The translations under genes were made by a program, and so were the position numbers. Source: Isoetes taiwanensis (Eukaryota; Streptophyta; Lycopodiopsida; Isoetales; Isoetaceae). From it: a DNA stretch of 64,000 bases. A model generated the notes under the pieces. The model did not search any database and was not told the DNA's origin. It worked only from the letters and a program-made list of their open reading frames with translations. The stretch spans positions 1 to 64,000 of the forward strand of contig JAJEKV010000663.1 of assembly GCA_021234155.1 (NCBI GenBank). Direction: 5' to 3'. Shown one piece after another: positions 11,279-21,954 of this stretch. Position 1 is the first letter of the stretch; every line of letters starts with the position of its first letter.

Positions 11279-12239
11279 TTAAGCAATTTCGCTTGCAAAC
11301 CTTGAAGATCGAGACTTGCCATTAGATAGATGATAATCCTTCTTTGACTTCCCTCCGTGTGAATTGAAGAATATCACCTACCAAAGGAGGCACGTAATTA
11401 AGGACCCTGTGATGATCATATAAGTGGACCAATCGCCATCCCATTGCCGCATAGAAATATGTCCAAGGGTAGGAGGTGGTCGATATAATATTTTTGCTAA
11501 TAAGGTCCGAGGTTCATGACTTAAGCATTCAAACATTTGCTTCCGGGTGCAAAGAACAAAGCGCGCCTTCTTTGCGTTTCAAAACAGACTTATAATTATG
11601 AATGGCATTATGTCGGGAGATTCGGCTCAACTATCATTCCAAGAATTGTTTTTGCCGCTTGCGCCTTCATCAAACTGCATTTCTAGGAAAGGATTTCCTA
11701 CCGGCATGAGCAACACCGTGGCGCGTGTACCAAAGCAAGAGAGCGTTCAGTATAAGCAAAGTAAAAAGAAATCCATGCACGCTTTTTGAAGAGTTGGGTA
11801 ATCCAAAATACCGCAAGCAGTTTAGAGCTAATGTTCATATTCAAAAGATCTAGAATAAGTCAAGTTTAATGCGAGGGACAGGAGCCCGATAGCAATGGGT
11901 TGAAGAGGTGGAAGCTGCCACTTTAATGACAAATAAAGTGGATAGTGATCAGATTTTATCTCCTCATCTCTATGCCTTGTGCCAATTCAAAAATCTGAAA
12001 TGAGATCCAAGGCTTGCACTTGGGAAATGACATAATCAACAACACTAGTACCACCACCCTGCCTATCCCATCGCATGTAATACCTTTAGAGTGTGGCCAT
12101 TGCTCTAAGCCATTACAAAGTACCATCTCAAAGACTTCACATAATAACTGGATGAGCTCCTTCCAAATGTTGAGACGGGTTTATTAGCATAGGCGATGAA
12201 CGTGGAAAGACTGTGATGCATTAGCGCACATCCATAAAG

Positions 12240-12691
12240 GGTTTTTAACATCCTCAAGTATGAGTTGAGCATTTGCATTTCGCCATTGCAAGAGCATTGA
12301 AATCACCAAGAAGAATAACATGCCCCCAACCGTTTGAATTGAGCAATGTCATCATAAAGATCACCATAAGGATCATTTGGAGGCGACATCATATTCATCA
12401 TAAAAAGGTGATGATGTAGGTGGGAAGTAATGCAGCAACAAAAATGGTACTACTATTGTGGCAATGAAGTTTGATCCACATGTAGCGATTATATCTATCG
12501 CCTTTATGAAGCTGTGATATATGGAGCAAGGGCATCCTTGAAATAGCAAGCAACTCCAATCGATTAACCTCGAGTTGCCCATGACATTCATTAAATAATG
12601 AAAAGAATTGATAAAAAAAGAAATGAGGTAGCCTTTGTTGAATGCTCCCACTTTCCATGAGCGCATGATGATATCCATAAAATTTTTGCAA
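12240..12691 (-). pseudogene. LINE apurinic-type endonuclease remnant
   Basis: On the minus strand, positions about 12330-12290 translate to GHVILLGDFNAL, the GDFN motif of LINE AP-endonucleases. Upstream frames down to 12691 give RNRYMWIKLHCHNSSTIFVA, consistent with the preceding strand-rich part ('R.i.i.l......i.v..iY.P'). Several frameshifts are needed to join it to the RT remnant, with the order endonuclease, RT, C-terminus correct for one element running right to left. Confidence 0.6.
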
Positions 12692-12699
12692 TGGGATTC

Positions 12700-14690
12700 A
12701 AGCCATCACCTTTTACGCCGTGGAAAACCTCGACAATTCCGTGACACCAACCGAAGGCACATTTCCTAGGAAGGTACATTTGAGGTTCATGGATGCAGGC
12801 GAACCGAGGAGGCCTGGAGCAATAGCATGCAAAGTCCGGCAAATAGGATAATCGCCTTCATTAGCAAGGTAGATCAAGGGTACCATTAGCAACATCATGA
12901 GAGGAATGGCCTTGAGCGAAGAAGATGTGGTGGGTTAAAGAAGATGGAACAACACGAGTAGTAATTTTGCAGCATTGGTATGTGCATGGGAAATGGGAGA
13001 ATAGACTTTAACACCAGCAAGTATGAGTGGCACGAGCATGATGAAAGACGCCAAAAAGGTTGCATGTGATGGTGTAAAAAAATGTTTGCATTTAACATGT
13101 TGTTACCACCATTCTTTTGAATGTCATGGACCTTTTGCAAATTATGGATTGGGACTTTATAGTCAAAATCCGTTAGAGATAATTTTCAATTGTTTGGCAA
13201 GAGGATATCCATTTTAGTACTCAAATTTTAACAGAATTTCACTATGCGCTGGTGGTGGGGATGCAATGCTCCAACCCTATGTGCAAAGCGAAAATGAAAC
13301 AACCGGTGTTGTGAAGTCCAATTTAGCTAACACCAAAGTTGCACCTTTGTTGCAAGTCCCCTCGATGCTTCTTTTCCGCATGCCCACGAATTACCGATTA
13401 CAATTGACGGTTGTGCCTATCAATGTATTCCTACTGAAAGCAGATATAGATCATTTAAAGATGTAGATGCAATTTTTGTTACATGAGAGTTTTGAAATTG
13501 GGGGAGGATGAACTAGGCATGGATCTCACATAGGGATCATGATCCACGGAAGAAGAAGTTGGAGGTGCCTTAGTTGCATGAGAATAGAACGCTCAAGGCA
13601 GCAACTCGACTAGATGTGTCCTTAGCTTCAGTCACTTGGCGTGTCATGCTTTCTTCCAATGCTTTCGCATCATAATCCACAAAAAAATTACAACCGGAGA
13701 CACCTCGTAGACATGGCGAGTAAATCTTGTCTCAGAGGCCAATATCAACCATTAGGTGCTTTGTAGTCCATGACAAGCAAAGAAACTTCCAACTTTGCGC
13801 CTGCCTTCAAAGCTTTGCATGTTCAAGATGAATTTTGCCGCATGAGTCGCAAATGCAAGGTCATTACGACACTTTGCCAATTCAGATTTCAATGCACATT
13901 GAAATTGTGTCATCTCTTGTTCTTTGCATGTGCAAATGAAATGCAAAGAATGTCGGTTTGTTCTAGTAGATCTTTTGAAGCAAATTGACAAAGAGAGGAA
14001 GACGTTCGAGGGACCTTGGAGAAATCATGCGGGGTCAATGCCTCAATGTCCGCCCCCTTTCATCATTCGAGTTGAACCTCCAACGATGTTAAGGTGTGGA
14101 TTGAGCAATATGCACTTCCAATGGTAGCGGATGCATTGCCTCCCATTAGCATCAGCACCATGTGGTGAATCTCCAACGCGTGTTGGAGGTTTGTTTGGGC
14201 CGGTTGACCGCCAACATGTAACGGATGTAATCGATCCATCATCATGTGTTGAACCTCCATCAACACATGGGAATTTCCATGGAATTTAAAAGATGCAATG
14301 GACAACGCTTATCCCGTGTGAGAGTAAAGATGCAATGCCCTATTTAATGTTTACCCGCTTAAGATTTGAAATACATCACCTTTCCGCTATCTAGCCTGTG
14401 GATCTCAGAGACTTCAAGGGTGACGGTGCCCCCGGAATGATCAAAGGGATTAATACCCAATAGAGTCCCCATACTTCGAGGAAGGAGCCAAATGGGGTCA
14501 AATGGGTTGGATCTATACAAAAGCAGAAATTCAAATCAAAAAGTCCAAAAGCTGAAACGATAAGGATGCAAATGGTCCAATCATATGTTGTTGGAAAGAT
14601 CCAGGCATAAGCTTTCCAACGAAATGATTCCTGATGTCTCTAGCTCAAGTTATGATCGGAAGTTTTGCCGCTGGCACTATTTGTAGCCCA
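12700..14690. other. Helitron A interior with a diverged array unit
   Basis: No confident gene. 13075-13215 aligns with the array segment that carries the decayed second tRNA-like copy (ACATGTTGTTA, then CAAATTATGGATTG, then ACTTTATAGTC and GATAATT). CATAATCCACAAAA near 13675 matches another part of the unit, so an old, strongly diverged unit seems to lie within the Helitron. Minus frame 13991-13752 is weakly coiled-coil-like and might be LINE ORF1, unproven. 14410-14690 resembles retrotransposon leader sequence (GCTCAAGTTATG). Confidence 0.4.
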
Positions 14691-14699
14691 ACCGAACAG

Positions 14700-15010
14700 C
14701 TTTTAAGAAAAGGGAAAGGAAAGGGGGAAAGCAGAAAGGAAAAACTTAGAAAGAAGGGTCAGAAAAGGGGAAGAGTTAAAATGGGAAAAGAGAGGGGGAA
14801 AGGGCACAAGGAAAGGGAAAAAGGGCAACACAAATCGAGAAAAGGGAAGGAAAAAATAGAAAAGGAAAAATGGGGAAGCGTAAACAAAAAAAATGGAATA
14901 ATGGAAAAGAAATTTGTAAATTAAAAAAATGTAAAAAGGGAAAAGGGGCAAGGGGAAAATAGGAAAAAAAAAAAAAAAAAATAGACAAAGGCAAAAATGA
15001 AAAGGAAAAT
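14700..15010 (+). repeat. purine-only tract of Helitron A (3' side)
   Basis: A plus-strand A/G tract like that at 8281-9300, ending about 130 bp before the Helitron 3' terminus and containing a run of about 18 A near 14966. Confidence 0.85.
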
Positions 15011-15244
15011 CCGAAAAGATAAGGGGTTGCGAAATGTGCACTAAATGTTGATTTGCAATTTTAAAACAAGTCCATTTAACAATTGCTCAAAAGATGTCAT
15101 TCAATAGCTGGCGTCAACAACATTTGGGCACCTTAACTAGTGCATCCTATATTATAATGTTTTAGTGTGTGGCTTTTCCATCAAGCTCTAAATCTAATGG
15201 TGCAATTGGCTTAATTGGATGGTGATGTTTTTATTAAGATTTAA

Positions 15245-17110
15245 AAAAACCCTGGAGAATGAAAAAGGAAAAGTGGTCCTAAAAAGGGCATCCAAGGAAA
15301 AAAGGCAAAGGAAAGGAAAAGTTCCAGAAGGCAAAATGGTGAGGAAAAAAAATGCATGCAAAAAAGGAAAAATGAATGAGTAAAACAAAAAAGGGAAGAG
15401 AGGAATGAGAACAGAAAGGGCAATTAGGATTGCACTTATAGGAAAAAGGAAGGGAAAAGGGCAAAAAAGCGAAAAAGGACAAAAGTTTGAAGGGATAAAG
15501 GGAAGGGAAAATGGGCATTTAGAAAAGGGGATTGGGAAACAGGAAAAGGGGGGGAAGTCAAAGGGAAAGGCTGAGTTGGGGAAAAGAGGAAGGAAAAAAG
15601 CAAATCTTTGTTTTGGCTTTTCGGAGAATTCAAAAGGGAAAAGAAAAGAGGATTTAATGGAAAAAGGAAAGAGAAAAGGAAAAGAAAAGGAGGGGGAAAA
15701 GAGAATAAGGAGCGAGAAAAGGGGAGGTTAGGGAATGAAAAGAAAATGGGGGGTGGCATTTGAAAAGGAAAAGGCAAAGAGACAATTGCATTCCAGGGAG
15801 TTCAGGGAAGGGGAAAAGAGAAGGCATGAAGTGTTGAGGAAGGGAAAAGAGAAAAGAAAAGGAGGAGGGAGGAAAGGGAAGGAAAAAGGCATCCATGGGA
15901 AAAGGGGAAGAGAAAAGGGTATAGAAAGGAGGAAAACTAAAAAAAGGGGAAGAGGAGAATGATGTAGAGAAGTGAAGGCAAGAAGGCATTCAAATTCTTG
16001 AAAGAAAAGGAAAAAAAAAAAGGAATGCGTGAAGGGAAAGCAATGGTTTTAAAAATGAGCACTTTGTTCATGAGGAAAAGGGGAAGGAAATGGAATTTTG
16101 AGAAGGGGAAGGGAAAACGGGAAAAAAGGGGAAATTGAAAAAAAAAGCGAAAAGAAAATTTTTTGAAAAAAAAAATCTTCTTCCCCAAGAGTGGGAAAAG
16201 AAAAGGATGGAGTTGAAAAGGTAGGAAAAGGGTTGATTGAAAAGGGAAAAGGAAAGAAAATGAAAAAGGAAATTATGGAAGGGGAATCTAGTGGAAAAGA
16301 CACCAAGGAACTTAAAAAATGATTTAGGTTTGGAAAGAAAAAAAAAAAAAAAAGGAAAAAGGAAGGAAGGAAAAAAGGGACAGGAATGGGGAAGAGGAAA
16401 TGAGAAAAAGAGATGCCAAAACAAGCATGAAAAAAAGACAGAACCTGGAAAAATCAAAAAGTGAAGGGAAAAAAAAAAAACATGGGAAAAAAGGAAGTTC
16501 ATTTGAAAAAAAGGGAGCAACTGACATGAGGTAAATTCGGGAAGCATGCAAAAAAGACCTTTATGCATGAAAAAGGGGGAAAAGGGAAGGAAAAAATTTT
16601 GACAAGGAATAGGGGAAGAGGGAAATGAAAAAAAAGAGAGGAGGAGAAGGACATGAAAAGAGGAATTGAGGAAGGTGAGAAAAAGGAAAAAGTGAAGGGA
16701 AAAAAAAGAGCATGGGACAATACAAAAATAAAAAATCCTTTAGGGAGAAGGGGGCAATCAGAAAAAAAGAGGGATTGAAAAAGAAGAAAATGGACATGAA
16801 AAAAAAGGTGGGAAAAAGGCATGGGAAAAGGAAATAGAAAAAGGAAAATCCTCATCGGGAAGGAAAAAGGAAATTGGGTGCAGGAAGTTGGTTGGAAGTC
16901 CAATGAAAGGGAAGCCTTTGTTCAAAGGAAAAAAAGGGGAAAGGGAAAAAGGATGTTGAAGAGGAAAGGGAAGGGAAGGGAAAAATGCATAACAAGAACA
17001 GGGGAAAAGGAAAAATTCTTTTGAAAAATGTATAGGGGAAAAAGAAAAAAGGAAATTGTGTAGGAAAAAATAGAAAAAAAGGAAAAGAAAAAGGAAATGC
17101 GATAGAGCAA
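15245..17110 (+). repeat. purine tract of Helitron B with array-like islands
   Basis: About 1.9 kb of plus-strand purines. Short islands match the tRNA array: GTGGTCCTAAAAAGGGCATC (about 15272), GGATTGCACTTATAGG (about 15427), CAAATCTTTG with GAGAATTC (15600-15630), AATCTTCTTCC (about 16176), AATCCTCATC (about 16847) and AAGTCCAATG (about 16895). All frames are compositional. Confidence 0.75.
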
Positions 17111-17190
17111 TAGTCCAATGAGAAAGGAAACGATATTCGTCAAAGTGCACAAAAGATTTAAGTTTGACTATTATCAAAGGTTTATGAAAG
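17100..17190 (+). pseudogene. decayed tRNA-Gly-like relic inside Helitron B
   Basis: ATAGTCCAATG followed about 40 bp later by AAGATTTAAGTTTGACTAT aligns with the decayed second tRNA-like copy of the array (ATAGTCCAATGG...AGATTTAAGTTTGACTCT). The anticodon region has been overwritten. Confidence 0.5.
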
Positions 17191-17415
17191 GAGTTGATTG
17201 AACACATTTCCTCCATATATGTTTTAAATTACTAGTAGCACATGTTGTTATTCTTTTCAGTTCATAACACACCAAATTATGGATTGCACTTATAGTCCAA
17301 TGGTTAGGGATAATTGCCATCGTGCAAGAGATTTAAGTTTGACTCTCGTCAAATATGCAAAGCACGCTATTGTTAATCCTCATCTAGAGGTTCATGATGC
17401 ACTAAATGTTGGGTT

Positions 17416-17486
17416 GCATTTGTAGTCCAACGGTTAGGATAATTGCCTTCCAAGCAATAAACCCGGGTTCAAACCCCGCAAATGCA
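17416..17486 (+). pseudogene. tRNA-Gly(UCC) copy 15, one base short
   Basis: The T arm CCCGGGTTCAAACCCCG keeps a B box but lacks the last G of the stem. The acceptor and anticodon arms are intact. Confidence 0.6.
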
Positions 17487-17974
17487 TGTAGTAGAGTCCG
17501 CTTTCGAAAGTAGTTAAATGCTTTTGCAAGTCATCCGACTTGGTCCTAAAAATGCATCTATGGCACTTTTTTGTTAATCTTCTTCCGTGAGTTCATATTG
17601 AAAAAATGCATGCATAGCACATGTTGTTATTCTTCGTAAGTTCAGAACACACCAAATTATGGATTGCAATTTATAGTCCAATGGTTAGGATAATTGACTT
17701 CCGTGCAAGAGATTTAAGTTTGACTCTCGGCCAAATGTCAATAGATTCTGGCTATTGGAAGACATATTGCCTCTGGAAGTCATCTGGAGTTGGTTAAAAT
17801 AGCATGCAAAGCACATCTTTGTTCAATCCTTTTTCAGGAATTCATAATCCACAAAACGTTGGGTTGCATTCGTAGTCCAACTGGGAGCCATCTGGACTTG
17901 GTTGTAAACTGGCATGCAAAGCACGTCTTTGTTAATCCTCATCTAGAGGTTCATGATGCACTAAATGTTGGGTT

Positions 17975-18046
17975 GCATTTGTAGTCCAACGGTTAGGATA
18001 ATTGCCTTCCAAGCAATAGATCCGGGTTCGACTCCCGGCAAATGCA
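17975..18046 (+). tRNA. tRNA-Gly(UCC), best-preserved copy
   Basis: A 72-nt complete cloverleaf: acceptor GCATTTG/CAAATGC, anticodon loop CTTCCAA, T stem CCGGG/CCCGG around TTCGACT, discriminator A. Apart from the acceptor stem and position 46 or so (GATCCGGG instead of GACCCGGG), it equals the plant tRNA-Gly(UCC) as I remember it. A and B boxes are both good, so Pol III transcription is possible. No T-run terminator lies within the first 20 bp downstream. Confidence 0.7.
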
Positions 18047-18519
18047 TGTAGTAGAGCCTGCTCTGAGTAGTTAAACGCGTTTGCAAGTTATCTGGACTTG
18101 GTCCTAAAAAATGCGTCTATGACACTTTTTTGTTAATCTTCTTCCATGAGTTCATATAAAAAAATGCATGCATAGCACATGTTGTTATTCTTTCAGAAGT
18201 CCGTAACACACCAAATTATGGATTGCACTTAATATAGTCCAATGGTTAGGATGATTGACTTCCAAGCAAGAGATTTAAGTTTGACTCTCGTCAAATGTAA
18301 TCAGTAGATTCTGGCTATTGGAAGACATATTGCCTCTGGAAGTCATCTGGAGTTGGTTAAAATAGCATGCAAAGCACATCTTTGTTCAATCCTTTTTCAG
18401 GAATTCATAATCCACAAAACGTTGGGTTGCATTTGTAGTCCAACTGGAAGCCATCTGGACTTGGTTGTAAACTGGCATGCAAAGCACATCGTTGTTAATC
18501 CTCATCTAGAGGTTCATGA

Positions 18520-18727
18520 TGGAAATGGGTTTTGTACAAAAGAGTTAGAAGAGCAGGTCATAGAACTTGTGCAGCAATTTTGGACCGAAAACAGTAGGGT
18601 CTCTCCAAATGCAAAGGATGTTAAGTTCAGAAGATTGGAACGAAATGTAAGAGAGGATCATGCCACTCACTATCTGGAAGAATCACAGGTTATTTCATTT
18701 CTTCATCTTCACCACATTTTTTATTGT
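18520..18727 (+). pseudogene. coding fragment fused to the array end
   Basis: An open frame begins in array sequence and continues past the array edge for about 69 residues, including ELEEQVIELVQQFWTENSRV, SPNAKDVKFRRLERNV and ATHYLEESQ, then a stop. The dense charged composition and the RVSPN-KDV spacing look like a real protein fragment, but I do not recognise the family. It is probably an exon fragment: ATHYLEESQ is followed by GTTATT, a possible splice donor. Confidence 0.35.
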
Positions 18728-19255
18728 TAATGTGGTATGTGGTTAGTGATTGCTTGTGATATGTGGTTGCTGTGGTTAGTGATTGCTTGTGGTGTGTGGT
18801 GCTTATTAATGCTGTGATATATGATATGTGCTGCCTAGTGTGGTGAGGCACGTGGTGTGAAATAAATGCTGTCAATATATGCTTTGTGGTGCCTAGTGTG
18901 GTGAATAACATGGTGTAAAATACATCTTTGTAATATATGCTATGTGGTGCCTAGTGTGGTGAAAAATATGGTGTAAAATAAATGCTCTAAATATAAGCTT
19001 TGTGGTGCCTAGTGTGGTGAATAACATGGTGTAAAATAAATGTTGTAATATATGCTATGTGGTCCCTAGTGTGGTGAATAACATGGTGTGGTGTCTAGTG
19101 TGGTGCCTAGTGTGGTGCCGCGGTGGTGCCTAGTGTGGTGCCTAGTGTGGTTAAAAATATGGTGTAAAATAAATGTTGTAATATATTCTATGTGGTGCCT
19201 AGTGTGGTGAATACGAGGTGTAAGATGAATGTCCCATAATATATGCTATGTTTAA
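18725..19255 (+). repeat. GTGGTGCCTAGTG minisatellite
   Basis: Imperfect repeats of about 60 bp built from GTGGTGCCTAGTGTGGTG, AACATGGTGTAAAATAAATG and TAATATATGCTATGTG. The middle (about 19080-19150) is compressed into back-to-back GTGGTGCCTA units. No coding potential. Confidence 0.85.
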
Positions 19256-19318
19256 TAGAAATCTCATCGCTTAACTTTTAATTGTGGTGAAAGTGACACG
19301 AGAAAAATTACATTAAGG

Positions 19319-20035
19319 ATGGGCCGAGAATGGGGACGAGAGAATCATTGGAAATCTGTCACATCAAATGCAAGGTCAATCATTCAAAAGTCGGGTCATG
19401 GCGAGGAAGCATTGGGGGAAAACCATAAATCTAGTTTTGCATGCAGACATTGGCTTATCACAATCCAGCTATGGCGGAAGAAAACAGAAGGAGAACATGA
19501 GCACAAACAATTTCACCAGTTCAAATGCGATGCAAGATCCGGTAGGACCTATCTGGAGCAAATAAACCGGGAGAGCGGATATTAGAGGAGAGGAGGACCC
19601 ATGAATTCGAGGTATTCTAGGCTTAAAACATAGGTTAATTCTGATGGGCTTAAAGAATTAGAAGCCAAGGCGGTGATAGGCGGTTGCCTTTCTTTGTAGT
19701 AGATGTTGTTTTACGGATGATGTTGTTTACGGTACGTCGGGGAGACTTACAGAGCTGGTGCAACACGCGAGGGTTCGGGGGTGGTGTATGATTCTGAGGA
19801 TGAGTTCTCAGCTCTCCCCAGGCTTGAGGAAGCGGATATGTTCATCCAACTAAAGCAGGAAATGATCCATGCTTCAGCCATTAAAAAAGTGCTCGACAAA
19901 AAGCCCGGATGCATGGAGACACAACAACCTGAGACAATACTTTATGAATCAGATCATAAGTGGGAGCGTAAACGAGAAGCTCATGTTTTAGTGTTCTTTG
20001 GATTACACCAACTATTCAGCAGAAATACTTGATGA
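19319..20035 (+). other. unidentified coding-like fragments
   Basis: Two plus-strand frames, 19319-19585 and 19781-20032, have protein-like composition. In 19319-19585 the second frame (NLVLHADIGLSQSSYGG, then NAMQDPVGPIWSK) reads more naturally than the first, suggesting a frameshift. 19781-20032 contains YDSEDEFSALPRLEEADMFI. They may belong to the same broken gene as 18520-18727. I recognise no family. Confidence 0.25.
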
Positions 20036-20639
20036 AGTCTTGAGAACGCATTTGGAAGAAGAAGAAGTTTACAGATCTCACAATGCGGGGATCCGATTGA
20101 GGCCCGATAGCGTATGTCATCTCTAATGCATTTTGATAATACTAGAAGCTCGGGGTTATAGTTTTCCCCGATTTTTTCTCGCATACTTCATTTCATAAGA
20201 AGTATGAACTATTCTAGGGTATGGTAGATTTCCATATGTATTTTTCTCCCTTTGAAATATAAAAACAATGTTTGCATCACCACGGCTTCCCACATTTTTT
20301 CACCGGCTTTCACCACGACAGATTTCACCATAATCGGCCGGGGGCATTGACCATTTTTGACCGGTCAGAAAATGGAATGGCTCTCAATTCCGATAGTATC
20401 TTGACTGATTACGGTGACGGCAATATATGGATCCCAAATTAGGTCCCCGAATTGATATGAAAGTATTAGGAAAATCCACTTACTTGCGGGCAATTGTGTA
20501 AAGGGTACTGTATAGAAACTTTTATGAATATAAAGAAGTTTACGCTTTTGCATTCTCATTTTTATGCTTGATTCACGGAAATTTGTACTTGAATGTTGAA
20601 TGAATTCCAAGGTATAACTGGATTAAACCTGAATTAAAC

Positions 20640-21110
20640 TGAATTAAACTTGCACAAGGCCCATTAGACATATGGGTGAGATCAAAGAAAGGCACTAAGG
20701 CTGTGGTATCTGTTTTTTAGAAAACAGGCCTGTGGTAAAACGTAATTAGAAATTTACACAAGGCACAAATTTACACAAGACACACAAAGCCATTATAAAC
20801 TATTTTCTCGATTAAACAAAAGGCACAAGGCACGGATTACGATCGGCACAAGGCCATCATATGTTAAAACGAAGATACCGTAATACTTGAATTAGAAATT
20901 TACACAAGGTTCAAAAAAGGCACAAGGCCATCATATATTCAAAAAGGCACTAAGGCCATCATATATTACAAAAAAAGAGGCACTAAGGCCTGTATCACAA
21001 GGGGTGAGTTCACAAGGGGGTGAGATCAAATGAAGGCACTAAGGCCTATATACCATCTGTTTTCAAAAAATACAAAGGCACAAAAGGGCGTAGACTAACT
21101 TGATCAAAAA
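20640..21110. repeat. AAGGCACAAGGCCATCATAT-type degenerate repeats
   Basis: Irregular recurrences of GGCACAAGG, GGCACTAAGGCC and GCCATCATATAT over about 470 bp. The preceding stretch (20040-20640) holds nothing I can identify. Confidence 0.6.
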
Positions 21111-21199
21111 AAAAAAGGTGGCACAGTAGGGACTTCAAGCTTCATCTGTAAGAAAAAGTGAAGAAAATTAGTTTAGAATACATAAAAGAAAGCAAAAAT

Positions 21200-21641
21200 T
21201 TAATGCATGCATGCTACTTACTCAGAGAAAATTTTGGAGTTCCAAAAACTTCATGTTCTTCTTTCGTCTTCTACCTCTTCTTCTTCTTCTTGGTCGGGCC
21301 TTCGCCGATTCGTTATCGTAATCTTGGGAATCAAATTGATCATCGAAGAAGCTTCATCAGAGTCCCGAAATTAGAGGAGGATTCCACCTCTTAAAACTCT
21401 CAAAGATCTTGAGCTTTAAGAGGTGGAATGAGACTCGTGAGCTCTCGTGCTCAGGGGCTCACCGGGCTCTTGGGCTCGGGGTTAGACTCCAAAGCAAATG
21501 GTAATTTGGCCAAGATCCTATTTCATGAATGGCCATCACCATGCCAAGGAATTGAAAGCGTTTCCGGCTTAGGGGATGGAGAGAGCAGAGGGAGAGGGAG
21601 AGGCAGAGTGGAGGGAGGAGCGGCGGCCGCGGCAGCCATTT
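21200..21641 (-). pseudogene. possible 5' fragment of a plant gene
   Basis: From 21641 leftwards the minus strand reads M followed by six Ala, then Pro/Ser/Leu-rich sequence (PPSTLPLPLPLL) and SIPWHGDGHS, like an organelle transit peptide. It stops after about 40 residues. Further left (about 21345-21222) a frame gives DDQFDSQDYDNES then Arg/Lys-rich RPRRRRRGRRRKK. The pieces are not in one frame and the link is an inference. Downstream sequence is lost. Confidence 0.25.
21381..21429. repeat. perfect-stem hairpin
   Basis: ATTCCACCTCTTAAA pairs with TTTAAGAGGTGGAAT. A second inner complementarity (CTCAA/TTGAG) lies around AGATC. Function unknown. Confidence 0.7.
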
Positions 21642-21832
21642 GATACATTGTTGGAAGGAATTGACGATGCTTCTCCTTCACCGCACCATAGCCATATAAA
21701 GGTCTGGCGTGGAAATTAATTTCTGTAGGCTATGATTTTAGGATTTCGTACCATTAACATCTTTATTCCTAAAGATTTAGTAGGCAACTAATAATAACCT
21801 CGAAAGGACCATTATTTTATTTTCTAAAAAAC

Positions 21833-21954
<122 letters not shown>

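Larger units (their letters stand above)
8210..15140 (+). mobile_element. Helitron A
   Basis: The 5' end TCTTATATTATAATG follows host A. The 3' end TTAACTAG precedes host T. This is the canonical Helitron arrangement: 5' TC, 3' CTRR, insertion between A and T, no target duplication. The interrupted host is the array word AAAAATGCATGCATAGCAC, whose left part ends at 8209 and whose next four bases (TGCA) lie at 15141-15144. A GC-containing imperfect stem (CAACAACATTTGGGCACC region) precedes the terminus, weaker than in the other Helitrons here. No Rep/helicase frame is visible, so it is non-autonomous. Cargo is a purine tract, a dead LINE on the opposite strand, a diverged array unit and a second purine tract. 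Confidence 0.85.
15145..17235 (+). mobile_element. Helitron B
   Basis: The 5' end TCCTATATTATAATG follows host A (15144). The 3' end AAATTACTAG precedes host T (17236), where the array resumes as TAGCACATGTTG. The only host DNA between Helitrons A and B is TGCA, so both target sites are reconstructed exactly from one array unit. There is no strong subterminal hairpin and no coding capacity. The interior is almost entirely a purine tract. Confidence 0.8.
17236..18519 (+). repeat. tandem tRNA-Gly array, right block
   Basis: The array resumes in phase after Helitron B and runs about two units, ending abruptly after CTAGAGGTTCATGATG, where the next tRNA-Gly copy would be expected. Complete-type copies start at 17416 and 17975 (559 bp apart). 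This block keeps more CTGG/CAGG spellings than the left block. Confidence 0.9.
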
